This document shows positions 9,301-17,186 of a DNA stretch of 22,274 bases, in pieces. Under the pieces are notes generated by a model. The model ran no database searches. It saw only the letters and a list, made by a program, of their open reading frames with translations, and was not told the DNA's origin. Made by a program: the position numbers and the translations under genes. Source of the stretch: Heterotrichella gracilis (taxonomy: Eukaryota > Sar > Xanthophyceae > Tribonematales > Xanthonemataceae). The stretch lies in NCBI GenBank assembly GCA_032358255.1, contig JAULBX010029324.1, positions 1-22,274 on the forward strand, written 5' to 3'. Each line of letters opens with the position of its first letter. Positions within the stretch are counted from its first letter, which is position 1.

Positions 9301-12300
9301 TGGATGTTGAAATGTAGCAGAGTATTGGTAAAATGTTAATAGAGTGGGAAAATGGGGCAATGATCTTGTGCGCAGTCATCCACCCCAAAAGCAGAACAAC
9401 GACACAAGAAGTAACATGCGCATGTTTTTCAATTAAACATCATTGTGGTTGGCCAGCTCATGGCTGCGACGCAGCTTAACCCGTGCAGCGGGACCTGGTC
9501 AACCCCATACGGTGCGTGGGAATTATTTAGCACATCATTGATAATATGTAAGAGAATAAGAAAAAGATGGCAATGGTGGTTTTTATGTTCTAAACGGTAA
9601 CCCCCAAACAAGTAAAAGTCAATAGATTACATTCCCACGTCACCCCATTGACATTCTTGCGGTTGATCTGCTGCTGGCTGAGATGTGAAAATTCTCCTAA
9701 TTAAACCCTGAACCATTATGCATCCCCCAGGTGCTCCGGCAAAACCCTCCTGACCCTCATCACCGACATCCTATTCAAACCCTAAACCCCAATGCATCCC
9801 CCAGGTGCTCCGGCGAAACCCTTCTGACCCTCATCACCGACATCCTTGATTTTTCAAAGATTGAGGCTGGCAAGATGGTGCTCAACACCTCGTCATTCAG
9901 GCTGCAGACGGTGATTGAGGCGGCCATGGAGATTGCAGGGCTGCATGCAGCGCAGAAGAGATTGCAGGTGAGGGCGCTGTAGGGTTAGAGGGTTGCAAGC
10001 GGTCGCAGCAGTGTCTTCCCTTGATGAAACTTAGTTGCTCTGGTTTAGGGTGTAGGGTTTAGGGTTTAGGGTGACACTACACATTCCAACCACCACTGCT
10101 TCCTTTCGGGTGGCGTACCCAACACCAGGTGTCAAATTTGCCTTCCTTTGATGAAACTTAGTTCTTACCAATAAGTCCGCCAAGCGATTAGCAAGCAAGC
10201 TGAAGCAAAACAAAATATAAAACTCTTACTTGGGTTTATTTTTGCCAGGTGGCATATCATATATCGGACGACGTGCCCAAGGTGGTGGAGGGCGATGCCC
10301 AGCGCCTGCAGCAAATCCTGCTCAACGTGCTGAACAATGCTGTGAAGTTCACCGAGAGGGGCGAGATCTGCCTGGAGGTGTGGTGTGCACCCACCGACAG
10401 TGCAGAAGGGGAGCGCCAGGCGGCGGGAGGCGGGGAGGGCGCGCAACCGTCGGGGTCGTCTGATCGGGGGCCTGATCGGACGTCAGATGAGTTTGTCCGA
10501 GTATCGAGCGTGGATTTGCAGAGCAGCAAGATGCAGGTAAATTCCAAACCCTCAAGCCCTAAACAGACCAGCAAGATGGGGTTACAACCCTGAGCACCCA
10601 AACCCTATACAGACCAAGCAATGTGCAGGTAAATCCTAAGCCCTGAAACCTTACACAGACCAGCAAGATGCAAGTATGCTCTAAGCCCTAAACCCTACAC
10701 AACACAGCAAGGTGCTGGTATATGCTGGTGAAGTGCATTGGGGAGTTGGTTGATTGCGCAGGCATCGTTTACAATTATGAAGGTAATGATTACAAGTACG
10801 AAGGTAATGATTACCTGTGTGGTGCAGGGGTGGTGAGTCATTCACACTGTGCATTGGACAGCACAGTGTGAATGGCAGCCGGTGGATTGTGCGCTTTGTA
10901 GCATATAACGCAAACCCACTTCTGCAGATGCCTTCCCCCGGAATTGGCATCAAGGGTCCAAACCCTAATCGCTCACTCAAACCCTAAATCTCAATTCATA
11001 CGCTCTACTCCTGCAGATCTTCTTCTCTGTGCGCGATACGGGGATTGGCATCAAGGTTGGGGACCTTGGGAAGCTTTTCCAATCCTTCAGCCAAGTGGAT
11101 GCATCCCCAACACGGCGATACGGGGGATCGGGACTGGGACTGGCGATTTGCCAAAAATTGGCTGAAGCTATGGGCGGGGGGATCAGCGTGCAAAGCCAGG
11201 GGACAGGTAACACTGAGGGAGAGCAGGGAGGGGCTGAGTAGACAAAGCAGTACAATCCTGGGGATTTACAGTCTATAAATATGGACACATGTTGGTAATT
11301 AAAAATATATGTCATTGTATCTGTAATCGACACCGGGTGTCGCAAACTGGTGGATGCGATGGTCAGGGGCATGGGTGTGCAAAGTCAAGGGACAGATAAC
11401 ACTGGGAGGGAGCCGGGGAACAGCAGTTACACATGGAATGGTGGCGGAGGGGTGTAGTTTGACTCATACTGCAGGAGTGCGAATTCTTGTAGCATGCACA
11501 CTCTTTTTAGTGTGACAGGATTGTGGCGCATGGTACAGCAAGGAAGAAAGAAAGGTAGGTGACGAGCCAAGTACACACACAGGTGTGTTTCATGGAACGA
11601 CAAACCTGTACCTGAAACCAAATACATGGGGTATTTGGCAGCAAAGGAATTGTTGCGAATAAGCTTTTCCACGGCGTATGTACTGTAACACTTAACGGGA
11701 CTGTGTTTCGCTGCAGGCAAGGGCACCACCTTCACGTGGAGCTGCCGATTTGCAGTGCCTGAGCTGTACTACAAGAGCTGGATGGCCCGACAGGTGGCTG
11801 CCTCACGCCTCAAGGTGCGCACCCGCAAACCCTACACCCTACCTACTTTGTCGGCTGGGTACATTGCATCCTGTGTGTCCCAGTGGGCAGTACATTGGTT
11901 CTGCTAGTGGCATGGGTGTCAAGTGCGGCAAGGGTCAATTGCCTGTGTCTTCCCCCACATGGGTGCCCTTCCTTTCTGTCTTTCCTGCTCTGGTTGAGGC
12001 TGGCACTGGTCAGGGCATGTAGCTCCATGCATCTAGAAACTACTTGTGTGTACATGATGTTCATAAATCCTCATTTCTAACCCAAGTCCTGGATTTGTGA
12101 CGGGTCAACTGTCACCCAGACTTTTAGGGTATCCACAAACCCTTGGCCACACGCCCCGCAGGCCGCCGTGCCGTCCCCATCCCTCCCCACCCCCACCATC
12201 CCCGAGACCTCCACCCTGGATGTGGGTCGCCACCACCCTCACCCATCCAATGCCAGCGAGGAATGCACCATCACCTGCGAAGGTGAGGAACCCTACGATG

Positions 12301-15300
12301 GGGTTAAGGGTGTACCCATTGCTCGCTGTGGGTTGCATGCACATTGCATGCTTTGTCATGTCACTGAATTGTGCCCATTAGATGCATAAGTCAAAGGGCA
12401 TTGGCAATCACACACGTGTGAATATATGCGTATTATATTGCCTGGGGCCCACCACTGTACAGTCGAATCTCACTCTCCCCCACCTACCGTTGCACTGTAC
12501 ATTGATATCCCACCCACCCACCACCCACCATCCACCCCACCAAACCCTCACCCCCTACTTGTAGCCCCGGTGGAGCGTGAGGCATGGGGTGCAGCGACCT
12601 CCGGGCGCTGCTCGCTGGATAGCCAAGCAGACGAGGCAACTCTGAGGATGCTCAGGGGGAGGAAGGTAAGGGGAGAACACAGCCCTGTGTGGTGGTGGCA
12701 TTTTTTGTGGGAAAGAGGGGGGAGCTGGGGTCATTGTTGTGTGGGTGCTTGGACTGTCACACGAACAGTAGGGTGAAGGGTCTGGTCACAGGGTGCAGGG
12801 TTTCAAGAATTGACCTGCACCCCCACCCCCTCCCTCAGGTTCTGCTAGTCGAGCCATGTGACATGGTGCGGGGGGTGCTGGCTGCGGCGTTGTCCCACTG
12901 GGGATGCTCTGTGGCAGCGGCGAAAACGGAAATTCAAGCCGTCGCCCTACTCAGACACGGGATCCCCGGGACCCTCCTTGCCGGGATGGCAAACGGCAGC
13001 CCAGCGGTCCCGGGGATCACCAAAGGAGTTCTGGGGGCCGCAAAAAACGGGGCTACAGTATCCGGGATTGGGAACGGCGCGCTGTTGGGGACGCAGCAAC
13101 AAAACCAGCATCCCCATCCGTGTCTCCAACTTGAGCACTGTCCCCCGGCGGATCCCGGGGTCTACTCCGCCCCGGGACCCTACGACGTGGTTTTGATGGA
13201 CATGACCATGATGGGGCTGCTGCAGTCGCTGATGAGGTGAGGGTTTAGGGGTTAGGGCCTGAAGAACCCTCAACATTAGGGTTTTCGCACGTCTGTTTGC
13301 CCGTCTGGTGCCGTTCTCCTTGGCATCGGAATGGCTTGCATCACCCACCTACAGGGTCTAGGTGTTGGTGCAGGGTAAAGAGTTTAGGGTGTTGCCACTG
13401 TCTGCCGCTTGCCTGCTGGGTGTTGTAGGTTGTAGGTTGAAGGGGTTCATGGTCTGACCCTAAAACAAGAAGCTTAATGCCTTTTCCAAATGTGACGAGA
13501 TTGAGGCTGAGCGGCTGAGGTGACTGAAAGCCCCAATTCCTACTTCAAACCCTAAAACCTAGTGTCCACGCCGTTCCCACGTGTGACGAGATTGAGGCTG
13601 AGCGGCTGGTGCTGCTTGGGTGGCCTAGGTACAAACCCCTAAACACAAGGACTGTAATCTAATCCCTAAACCTGGACCCTAAATCCCAGTCCCTGTACCG
13701 TTCTCAGGTGTGACGAGATTGAGGCTGAGCGGCTGGTGCTGCTTGGGTGGCCAGGTCAGAATGAGCCTGACGGGGAGGCGGGGGTGGTGGAGCGGGAGGC
13801 GGCAGACAGGATGGAGGAGCTGTCGCCACCCATGTCCACATACCACATGACGGGTGAGAAAATCATAGACCTTGAACTCTATTACATGGGATTACAAAAG
13901 CCCAGGGGTTAAAAGGCTACAAACCCTTTCTATGGACCCACTGTGCTGCTGCAACCCCAAGCAAACCCTTTGCAAACCAGCATGTAATGCTTGCAAAGCC
14001 TGGAAAGGAGGGGGAGCTGCTGCACCCATATGCCCGGCGCACTGGATGTTGATCCCTCCACCCAACCCCACCACGCGCCACGCACAATCTAGTCCCTCCC
14101 CATTGCACCTAGCCACCCTTTCCCCCCCCCCCAATGCCCTCCTGACCTCCCCTTGCCCACATTTGCAGGCCCGCCCGCTGTTGCCCACCCGCGAGCAATG
14201 GCCAACAGCATGCCGCCACTTGAATAGCAACCCTAGACAGCTGGCCACCCCAGTCCTGGCACTCCCCTCCCCTTACATCCCCCACTTCGCTGCCACCTCC
14301 CCTTCTCGTCCTCTAATCTGACCCCCCCTTGCCCCCATTTGCAGGCCAGCCCGCTGTTGCCCGGCCCCCCCGAGCAATGGCCAACAGTATTATGCGCAGG
14401 AGCAGGCAGTTGGGATACGTCATAGTCACACGCCCCGTGAGACAGGTGGGGTTTTGCAGGGTTTGGGGTTATGTAGGGTTTTGCCAACAGCATCATGCGC
14501 GGGAGCAGGCAGCTGGGATACGTGGTAGTCACACGGCCAGTCAGACAGGTGAGGGCTGGGTAGTTTGGGTTCACATCAGGGTTACAGCGTCTTTTTGATA
14601 GGGTTTAGTTTGGGCTGCCACCGCCATGCGCCCCATGCGTCTAGCCTGGCAGGTGGGGGCGGGGATGGGGTTATTGGTAGGGTGTAAATACAAATGTGAA
14701 ATACCTTCCTTTGTTACCTATGCAGGGCCACCTGAAGCTGGCACTGGAGGAGGTCCTGTCGATGCAGCTCTGAAAACAATTCAAATACATACTTTTACTT
14801 ATAGAAAGTGAATTATATTCCTTTAATATATATGCAGGGCCGCTTGAAGCTGGCACTGGAGGAGGTCTTGTCGATGCAGCTCTGAAACAGTTCAAATACA
14901 TGTGTTTTATTATAAAATGTGATTTATATCCTTTTAATATGTTTGCAGGGCCGCCTGAAGCTGGCACTTGAGGAGGTTCTGTCCATGCAGATTGACCCCT
15001 CCCCTCCCGTGGAGGATCACTCCACACACCCACAGGTAGGGTTCCTGGTGTGGCACCATAGCAACCTTAAACCCTTAACCCCACAGGGAGGGTTCTGGTG
15101 TGGCACCACTGGGTCCTGTACTTGCTCCACTGGGAGCGAGCCTGGAGAAGTGAAATGAGTCCCAACCTGTGTTGATCCCCTGAAAGTAAGGTTGAACAAG
15201 GACACAAGAGGAAAAGGGGAAGCATGTTCTTTGGAAATTAAGAATGCTAAGGAATTTTCAACGTGAAGGCTGGAGGTTCATGTCTCATGCCTACTTTACT

Positions 15301-17186
15301 TTACCCGCATGCATGCAAGTCTGCAGCGGCTAACAAGAATTCACGCACCCCCCACCCCCCACCCCTTCATAGCCTGCCAACCCACTTGTACTGTGTGGTG
15401 GTGCAGGTGGGTGGGTCAGGGGGGATGGGGCACAATCAGGCCAACTGGGGAGGAAGCAACGGGCTGGTCCAAAACAGCATGATGCGGGTACCCTCAAACG
15501 GCACTCTCAAGCGGGCGGCACAGGTGGGCGAAATCCTAAACCCTGATTGCTCAGATATTACCCTAGATATCCCTTAACTCGAGGCCATATAAGTGTAGAG
15601 TGGGTACCCTCCAAGTGGGCGCCTCAGATGGGGCAAACCCTAAGAGCTAGACCCTGGACCCTAAACCCCGTAACATCATGGAGTGGGTATCTTCAATAGC
15701 ATACTCAAGTGGGAGGCTGAAATGGGGTAGAACTTGCATTTTAAACATGTTGTTTAGTGAGTGGTGCATTTTTGCAGTGGTGCTTTCATACGCTGCTCAT
15801 GCCGATTGCATAAATACACTCTCGAAGATGTGGTGAGCAAAATTGGTGGAATCTTCACGACTTGTCCGACCCTTGATTGTGGGCAATCATCCTCCCCTAC
15901 TACCCGTCCCAATTTCAAGCATGGCCCCCACCCCGCTCACCCCCCTACCCCCCACCCCCCACCAGTCCCACAGCAGCAACAGCCTGGACGCCATAGTGCC
16001 CGACACCCCCCCCAGCGCGCGCATCCTGCTGGCGGAAGACAACCTCATCAACATGAAGGTAAGGGTTCTAGGGTTTTAGAGTTGGACGGTTGAACCCTCC
16101 TGTTGTGCTGCTGGCGGAAGAGAACCTCGTCAACATGAAGGGCTTGCTTGACGCAAAGGCTTTGTACAAATTTCGACGTGGGGTTTTTGATAGGGGGTTT
16201 GTAGGGTTTGCTGTGGGGTTTGCGGTAAGGTCTGCCCCTGGTATACCTCACAGCGCGCGCTGCCTGCTGGCAGAAGATTGCCTTATTCGTAGCCTTGAAG
16301 TGTGTAAGCCACAAACCAAATCAAACCCTAGCCAAACCCTAAGTAAACCCTACCCACCCTCCAGGTTGCCCTAGGCATCCTCACCCGCATGGGCTTCACC
16401 TCAGTCACCACTGCCATGGATGGCCAGCAAGCACTGGATGAACTATACAGAGCGGGGCACCCAGACGCATTCGATGTCATTCTCATGGACCTCCATATGC
16501 CTATCAAGGTGGGTGGGTGGGGATGGGGGTGGTGTGGAGGATGGGGAGAGGCACATACCTTTCACAAGAAGGTAGATGGTGGTGGTTTGGGGTAACGGAC
16601 AGGTGGCGGTGGCGGTGGTGGGTCCAGCACGCATGCCTTTGGCACCGCCTGCGTGAACTGCACGCCACACATGTGTGTGGTGGATGGGCGGTCAAAGGCT
16701 GTTGGTGTGCTCGCTGCGGCCCTGCACATGAGGTGCTTTTGTGGGGGGATGGGGATGGGGATGGGGATGGGGTGGAGGTGTTGCCTGTCAAGGGCTGCTT
16801 TTGTGTGATGGGGATGGGTTGGGGGTGGGTTCAGGGCTGGCGGGGACAGGAAGGGAACACACAAGGGTCTGGGTGCCAACCCGCCCACCTCACTCACTCA
16901 CAATAGTGTAAATTCAACGTTAATAAAAACAATAGTAAGTAATAATCACTCGCCACCACCACAGGGCGGCATGGAGGTGGTCCAGGAGCTGCGGCGGGTG
17001 TGGCCGGGGGCCAAGGTGCGGGTGGTGGCGGTGACAGCGGATGCATTTGAGGACACACGGGACAACTGCATGGCCTGCGGCTTCGACGCCTGGCTGGCAA
17101 AACCCTTTAGGGTCGAGGACATGGTGGGGATCATGGCGGGCATACAGCGGGGGCGGGCGGACGCGGCGGCGCCTAAGGGGGTATGA
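6137..17186 (+). CDS. LOV-HK: LOV-domain hybrid histidine kinase (candidate blue-light receptor)
   Basis: Nineteen exons join in one frame to 1,072 aa: 6137–6319, 7270–7379, 7852–8106, 8362–8614, 9147–9295, 9805–9967, 10249–10536, 11017–11206, 11717–11814, 12162–12282, 12565–12665, 12839–13236, 13708–13853, 14345–14445, 14949–15035, 15407–15523, 15966–16058, 16365–16508 and 16965–17186. All introns are GT–AG. Domain order: Pro-rich N-terminus (1–61), coiled coil (62–98), LOV (about 137–250), HisKA with H284, HATPase (about 372–550), degenerate REC1 (about 638–881), linker, and REC2 (about 938–1060). The order resembles the LOV-HK described in Ostreococcus, with a second receiver. No membrane segment is evident, so a soluble protein is likely. 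I chose the ATG at 6137 (context GCAGCCATG); an in-frame ATG at 5906 is the alternative. Exons 9–11 and 14–16 are supported mainly by phase and splice sites. Many introns hold partial exon copies. Confidence 0.9.
7270..7379 (+). CDS. Kinase exon 2: coiled coil before LOV
   Basis: Residues 62–98 begin [19 protein letters not shown] and continue as a charged helix with regularly spaced Leu/Met and no Pro or Gly breaks in its second half. Coiled coils before LOV or PAS domains commonly support dimerisation. The acceptor is TTGCAG and the donor GGAG|GTGAGG. The last ~55 nt plus the donor are repeated at 7501–7562. Confidence 0.85.
7501..7562 (+). repeat. Copy of the end of kinase exon 2 with donor
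   Basis: About 60 bp match the end of exon 2 (7327–7386), offset by 174 bp, including GAACAGGAGTTGCAGCGGTT and the GGAGGTGAGGG donor. The copy has a few substitutions ([19 protein letters not shown]). It has no evident acceptor in front of it and sits in intron 2. Confidence 0.9.
7681..7821 (+). repeat. 47-bp tandem repeat in intron 2
   Basis: Three units begin at 7681, 7728 and about 7775, each with CCCTAGGGTGGGGTTTATGT (or a variant) and then TGGGCTCCC. A related start lies at about 7565. The unit core CCCTAGGGT resembles a telomere-type motif. A poly-C run (about 7824–7838) follows before the exon 3 acceptor. Confidence 0.85.
7852..8614 (+). other. LOV photosensor domain (exons 3 and 4)
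   Basis: Exons 7852–8106 and 8362–8614 encode the flavin-binding LOV core, about residues 137–250. Diagnostic residues are all visible: [14 protein letters not shown], the adduct motif GKNCRFLQ with C182 (the intron splits the codon of R183), the [18 protein letters not shown] strand pair with its two flavin-contacting Asn, and YVGIQADI with the Gln that signals flavin state. In the family, blue light forms a reversible Cys–FMN adduct. A charged helix ([19 protein letters not shown]) follows and links to the kinase, as in other LOV-HKs. Confidence 0.93.
8169..8223 (+). repeat. Copy of part of LOV exon 3
   Basis: About 50 bp match 7981–8035, offset by 188 bp, and read [16 protein letters not shown] against [16 protein letters not shown] in the real exon. 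The copy is internal to the exon: it has neither the acceptor nor the Cys motif, so it could not replace the photosensor. Confidence 0.85.
8727..8818 (+). repeat. Copy of the end of LOV exon 4 with donor
   Basis: About 90 bp match 8530–8621, offset by 197 bp. It reads [20 protein letters not shown] against [20 protein letters not shown], keeps the same frame without stops and ends at the same CAG|GTGTGT donor. It is one of the best preserved copies in the window. Confidence 0.9.
8952..9005 (+). repeat. Copy of the H-box exon start with acceptor
   Basis: About 50 bp match the start of exon 5 (9147 onward), offset by 195 bp, with the same CTGCAG acceptor. It reads [20 protein letters not shown], so even the His aligned with H284 remains. 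The match ends before the rest of the helix. Confidence 0.9.
9451..9690 (+). repeat. Copies of the end of kinase exon 5
   Basis: About 60 bp at 9451–9511 match 9235–9295, offset by 216 bp, including the CATACG|GTGCGTGG donor. The following AT-rich intron sequence also looks related. A third, poorer copy of the CTGCTGGCTGAGAT segment lies at about 9660–9686. Confidence 0.8.
9712..9855 (+). repeat. 74-bp tandem duplication covering the exon 6 start
   Basis: The exon 6 start at 9805 is preceded by a copy at 9731, offset by 74 bp. The match includes the TGCATCCCCCAG acceptor and about 45 nt of exon (GTGCTCCGGC… to GACATCCT). The copy then ends in CAAACCCTAAACCCC, a telomere-like motif. The downstream copy continues into DFSKIEAGK and is the real exon. 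Confidence 0.9.
10042..10073 (+). repeat. Interstitial TTTAGGG-type telomeric repeat
   Basis: This stretch reads GGTTTAGGG, TGTAGGG, TTTAGGG, TTTAGGG in succession: four units, one of them variant. It is the longest such run in the window. It lies about 75 nt into intron 7, after a GTGAGGG donor. Confidence 0.85.
10523..10720 (+). repeat. 45-bp tandem array of the exon 7 end and donor
   Basis: Five units carry the last ~15 nt of exon 7 (CAGCAAGATGCAG) and the first ~30 nt of the intron, at offsets of 45, 47, 45 and 44 bp. Copy 3 (GCAGGTAAATCC) and copy 4 (GCAAGTATGC) retain donor-like sequence. Each unit includes a telomere-like CCCTAAACC stretch or a variant of it. Confidence 0.85.
10770..10811 (+). 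repeat. Two 21-bp direct repeats
   Basis: The unit TACAA-TA-GAAGGTAATGAT occurs twice in tandem (10770–10790 and 10791–10811) with two differences, in intron 7 just before the hairpin at 10840. Confidence 0.7.
10840..10873. repeat. Perfect 13-bp inverted repeat (hairpin)
   Basis: ATTCACACTGTGC (10840–10852) is followed by an 8-nt spacer and its exact reverse complement (10861–10873). It lies in intron 7. It has no T-tract and is not a bacterial terminator; it may be a remnant of a small inverted-repeat element. Confidence 0.85.
10931..10957 (+). repeat. Short copy of the exon 8 start
   Basis: GGAATTGGCATCAAGGG at about 10939–10955 echoes GGGATTGGCATCAAGGTTG in exon 8 (the G1 box), offset by 102 bp, and a CTGCAG lies just before it. 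The match is short, so I am less sure of it than of the others. Confidence 0.6.
11345..11412 (+). repeat. Copy of the end of kinase exon 8 with donor
   Basis: This stretch matches the end of exon 8 and the start of its intron (about 11155–11222), including GTGCAAAGTCAAGGGACAG and then ATAACACTG where the real donor reads GTAACACTG. The donor GT has become AT, so this copy is dead for splicing. The offset is about 190 bp. Confidence 0.85.
12964..13181 (+). repeat. 12-bp direct repeats bounding the REC1 insert
   Basis: CCCCGGGACCCT occurs at 12964–12975 and 13170–13181, roughly flanking the low-complexity insert in REC1. CCCGGG and CCGGGAT motifs recur between them. The 206-bp offset is not a multiple of three, so this is not a clean in-frame duplication. 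Confidence 0.6.
13486..13757 (+). repeat. Three copies of the exon 13 start; only the last has an acceptor
   Basis: TGTGACGAGATTGAGGCTGA occurs at 13491, 13582 and 13709. The second copy runs on through GGTGCTGCTTGGGTGGCC before diverging; the first diverges sooner. The base context before each is CCAAA, CCACG and CTCAGG, so only the third has an AG acceptor, and it joins exon 12 in frame. Confidence 0.92.
14140..14548 (+). repeat. Copies around kinase exon 14
   Basis: The real exon (14345–14445) is preceded by a copy starting 14169, with the same ATTTGCAG acceptor but ending in a stop soon after ANSM. It is followed by a copy at 14483–14548 that matches its second half ([21 protein letters not shown]) and its donor. 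Offsets are 176 and 103 bp. Confidence 0.9.
14726..14990 (+). repeat. Triplicated 111–112-bp exon–intron unit at exon 15
   Basis: GGCC-C-TGAAGCTGGCACT begins at 14726, 14838 and 14949, each after a TGCAG acceptor, and the AT-rich intron between copies is repeated too. Copies 1 and 2 read G(H/R)[13 protein letters not shown] and then TGA. Copy 3 reads on as [11 protein letters not shown] and joins exon 16 in phase, so it is the functional exon. Confidence 0.95.
15592..15730 (+). repeat. Two copies of the end of kinase exon 16
   Basis: GAGTGGGTACCCTCCAAGTG (from 15598) and GAGTGGGTATCTTCAATAGC (about 15680) resemble the exon 16 end (about 15478–15523: ATGCGGGTACCCTCAAACGG). Each runs on through a copy of the exon end. 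Neither keeps the CAG|GT donor: they read CAGATG and GAAATG. Confidence 0.75.
16106..16301 (+). repeat. Two copies of the REC2 first-strand exon
   Basis: Exon 17 ends [12 protein letters not shown]. Copies at 16106–16140 ([12 protein letters not shown], offset 82 bp) and about 16249–16301 ([11 protein letters not shown], then a TGAAGTGTGTAAG donor-like context) follow in intron 17. Both are truncated at the 5' side or altered at the Asp-Asn pair. Confidence 0.88.
16742..16773 (+). repeat. (GGGGAT)n run with G-quadruplex potential
   Basis: Four to five GGGGAT units follow one another in the intron before the last kinase exon. Runs of four G separated by two bases fit the simple G-quadruplex pattern on the sense strand. 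Related GATGGG repeats lie around 16520–16550 and 16808–16830. Confidence 0.75.

Larger units (their letters stand above)
9147..11814 (+). other. Histidine kinase core: HisKA and HATPase (exons 5–9)
   Basis: Exon 5 carries the H-box [16 protein letters not shown] with H284. Exon 6 has [13 protein letters not shown], typical of the second dimerisation helix. Exon 7 holds the N-box ([14 protein letters not shown], about 392–405) and then about 45 residues of Gly/Ser-rich insert (about 420–466). Exon 8 has the G1 box DTGIGI (D474), the F-box region LFQSFSQVD and the G2 box GGSGLGLAI. Exons 8 and 9 join within the GKGTTF motif. All catalytic motifs expected for an active hybrid kinase are present. 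Confidence 0.93.
12839..15035 (+). other. REC1, a probable pseudo-receiver (exons 12–15)
   Basis: The fold reads as a receiver: [11 protein letters not shown] (first strand), a helix with [19 protein letters not shown] with D758 in the phosphoacceptor position, a VLLGWPG strand, and [20 protein letters not shown] as the last strand and helix. The usual acidic pair of the first strand is Glu-Pro, the Thr/Ser position appears to be Gly, and the invariant Lys is Arg (VTRP, not VTKP). With three of four active-site positions changed, REC1 is probably a structural or regulatory receiver. A low-complexity insert of about 70 residues follows AVALLRH. Confidence 0.75.
15966..17186 (+). other. REC2, an intact receiver domain (exons 17–19)
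   Basis: The domain begins [14 protein letters not shown], with the Glu-Asp acidic pair. It continues [20 protein letters not shown], then [19 protein letters not shown] with the phosphoacceptor Asp in [12 protein letters not shown] with the conserved Thr, and [11 protein letters not shown] with the conserved Lys. All canonical phosphotransfer residues are present, so REC2 should accept phosphate from H284. The stop TGA ends at 17186 after a short tail. Confidence 0.93.

Noticed and set aside
10523..10720. CRISPR-like array from regular 45-bp spacing
   Set aside because: The whole unit is repeated, with no unique spacers, and it is made of exon end plus intron in a eukaryotic gene.
14483..14548. 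A mutually exclusive alternative to exon 14
   Set aside because: It has the donor and half the exon, but no acceptor at the right place, and its 103-bp offset shifts the frame.
6137..17186. Bacterial origin of the histidine kinase
   Set aside because: Hybrid LOV kinases also occur in bacteria, but 18 phase-consistent GT–AG introns show a resident eukaryotic gene.
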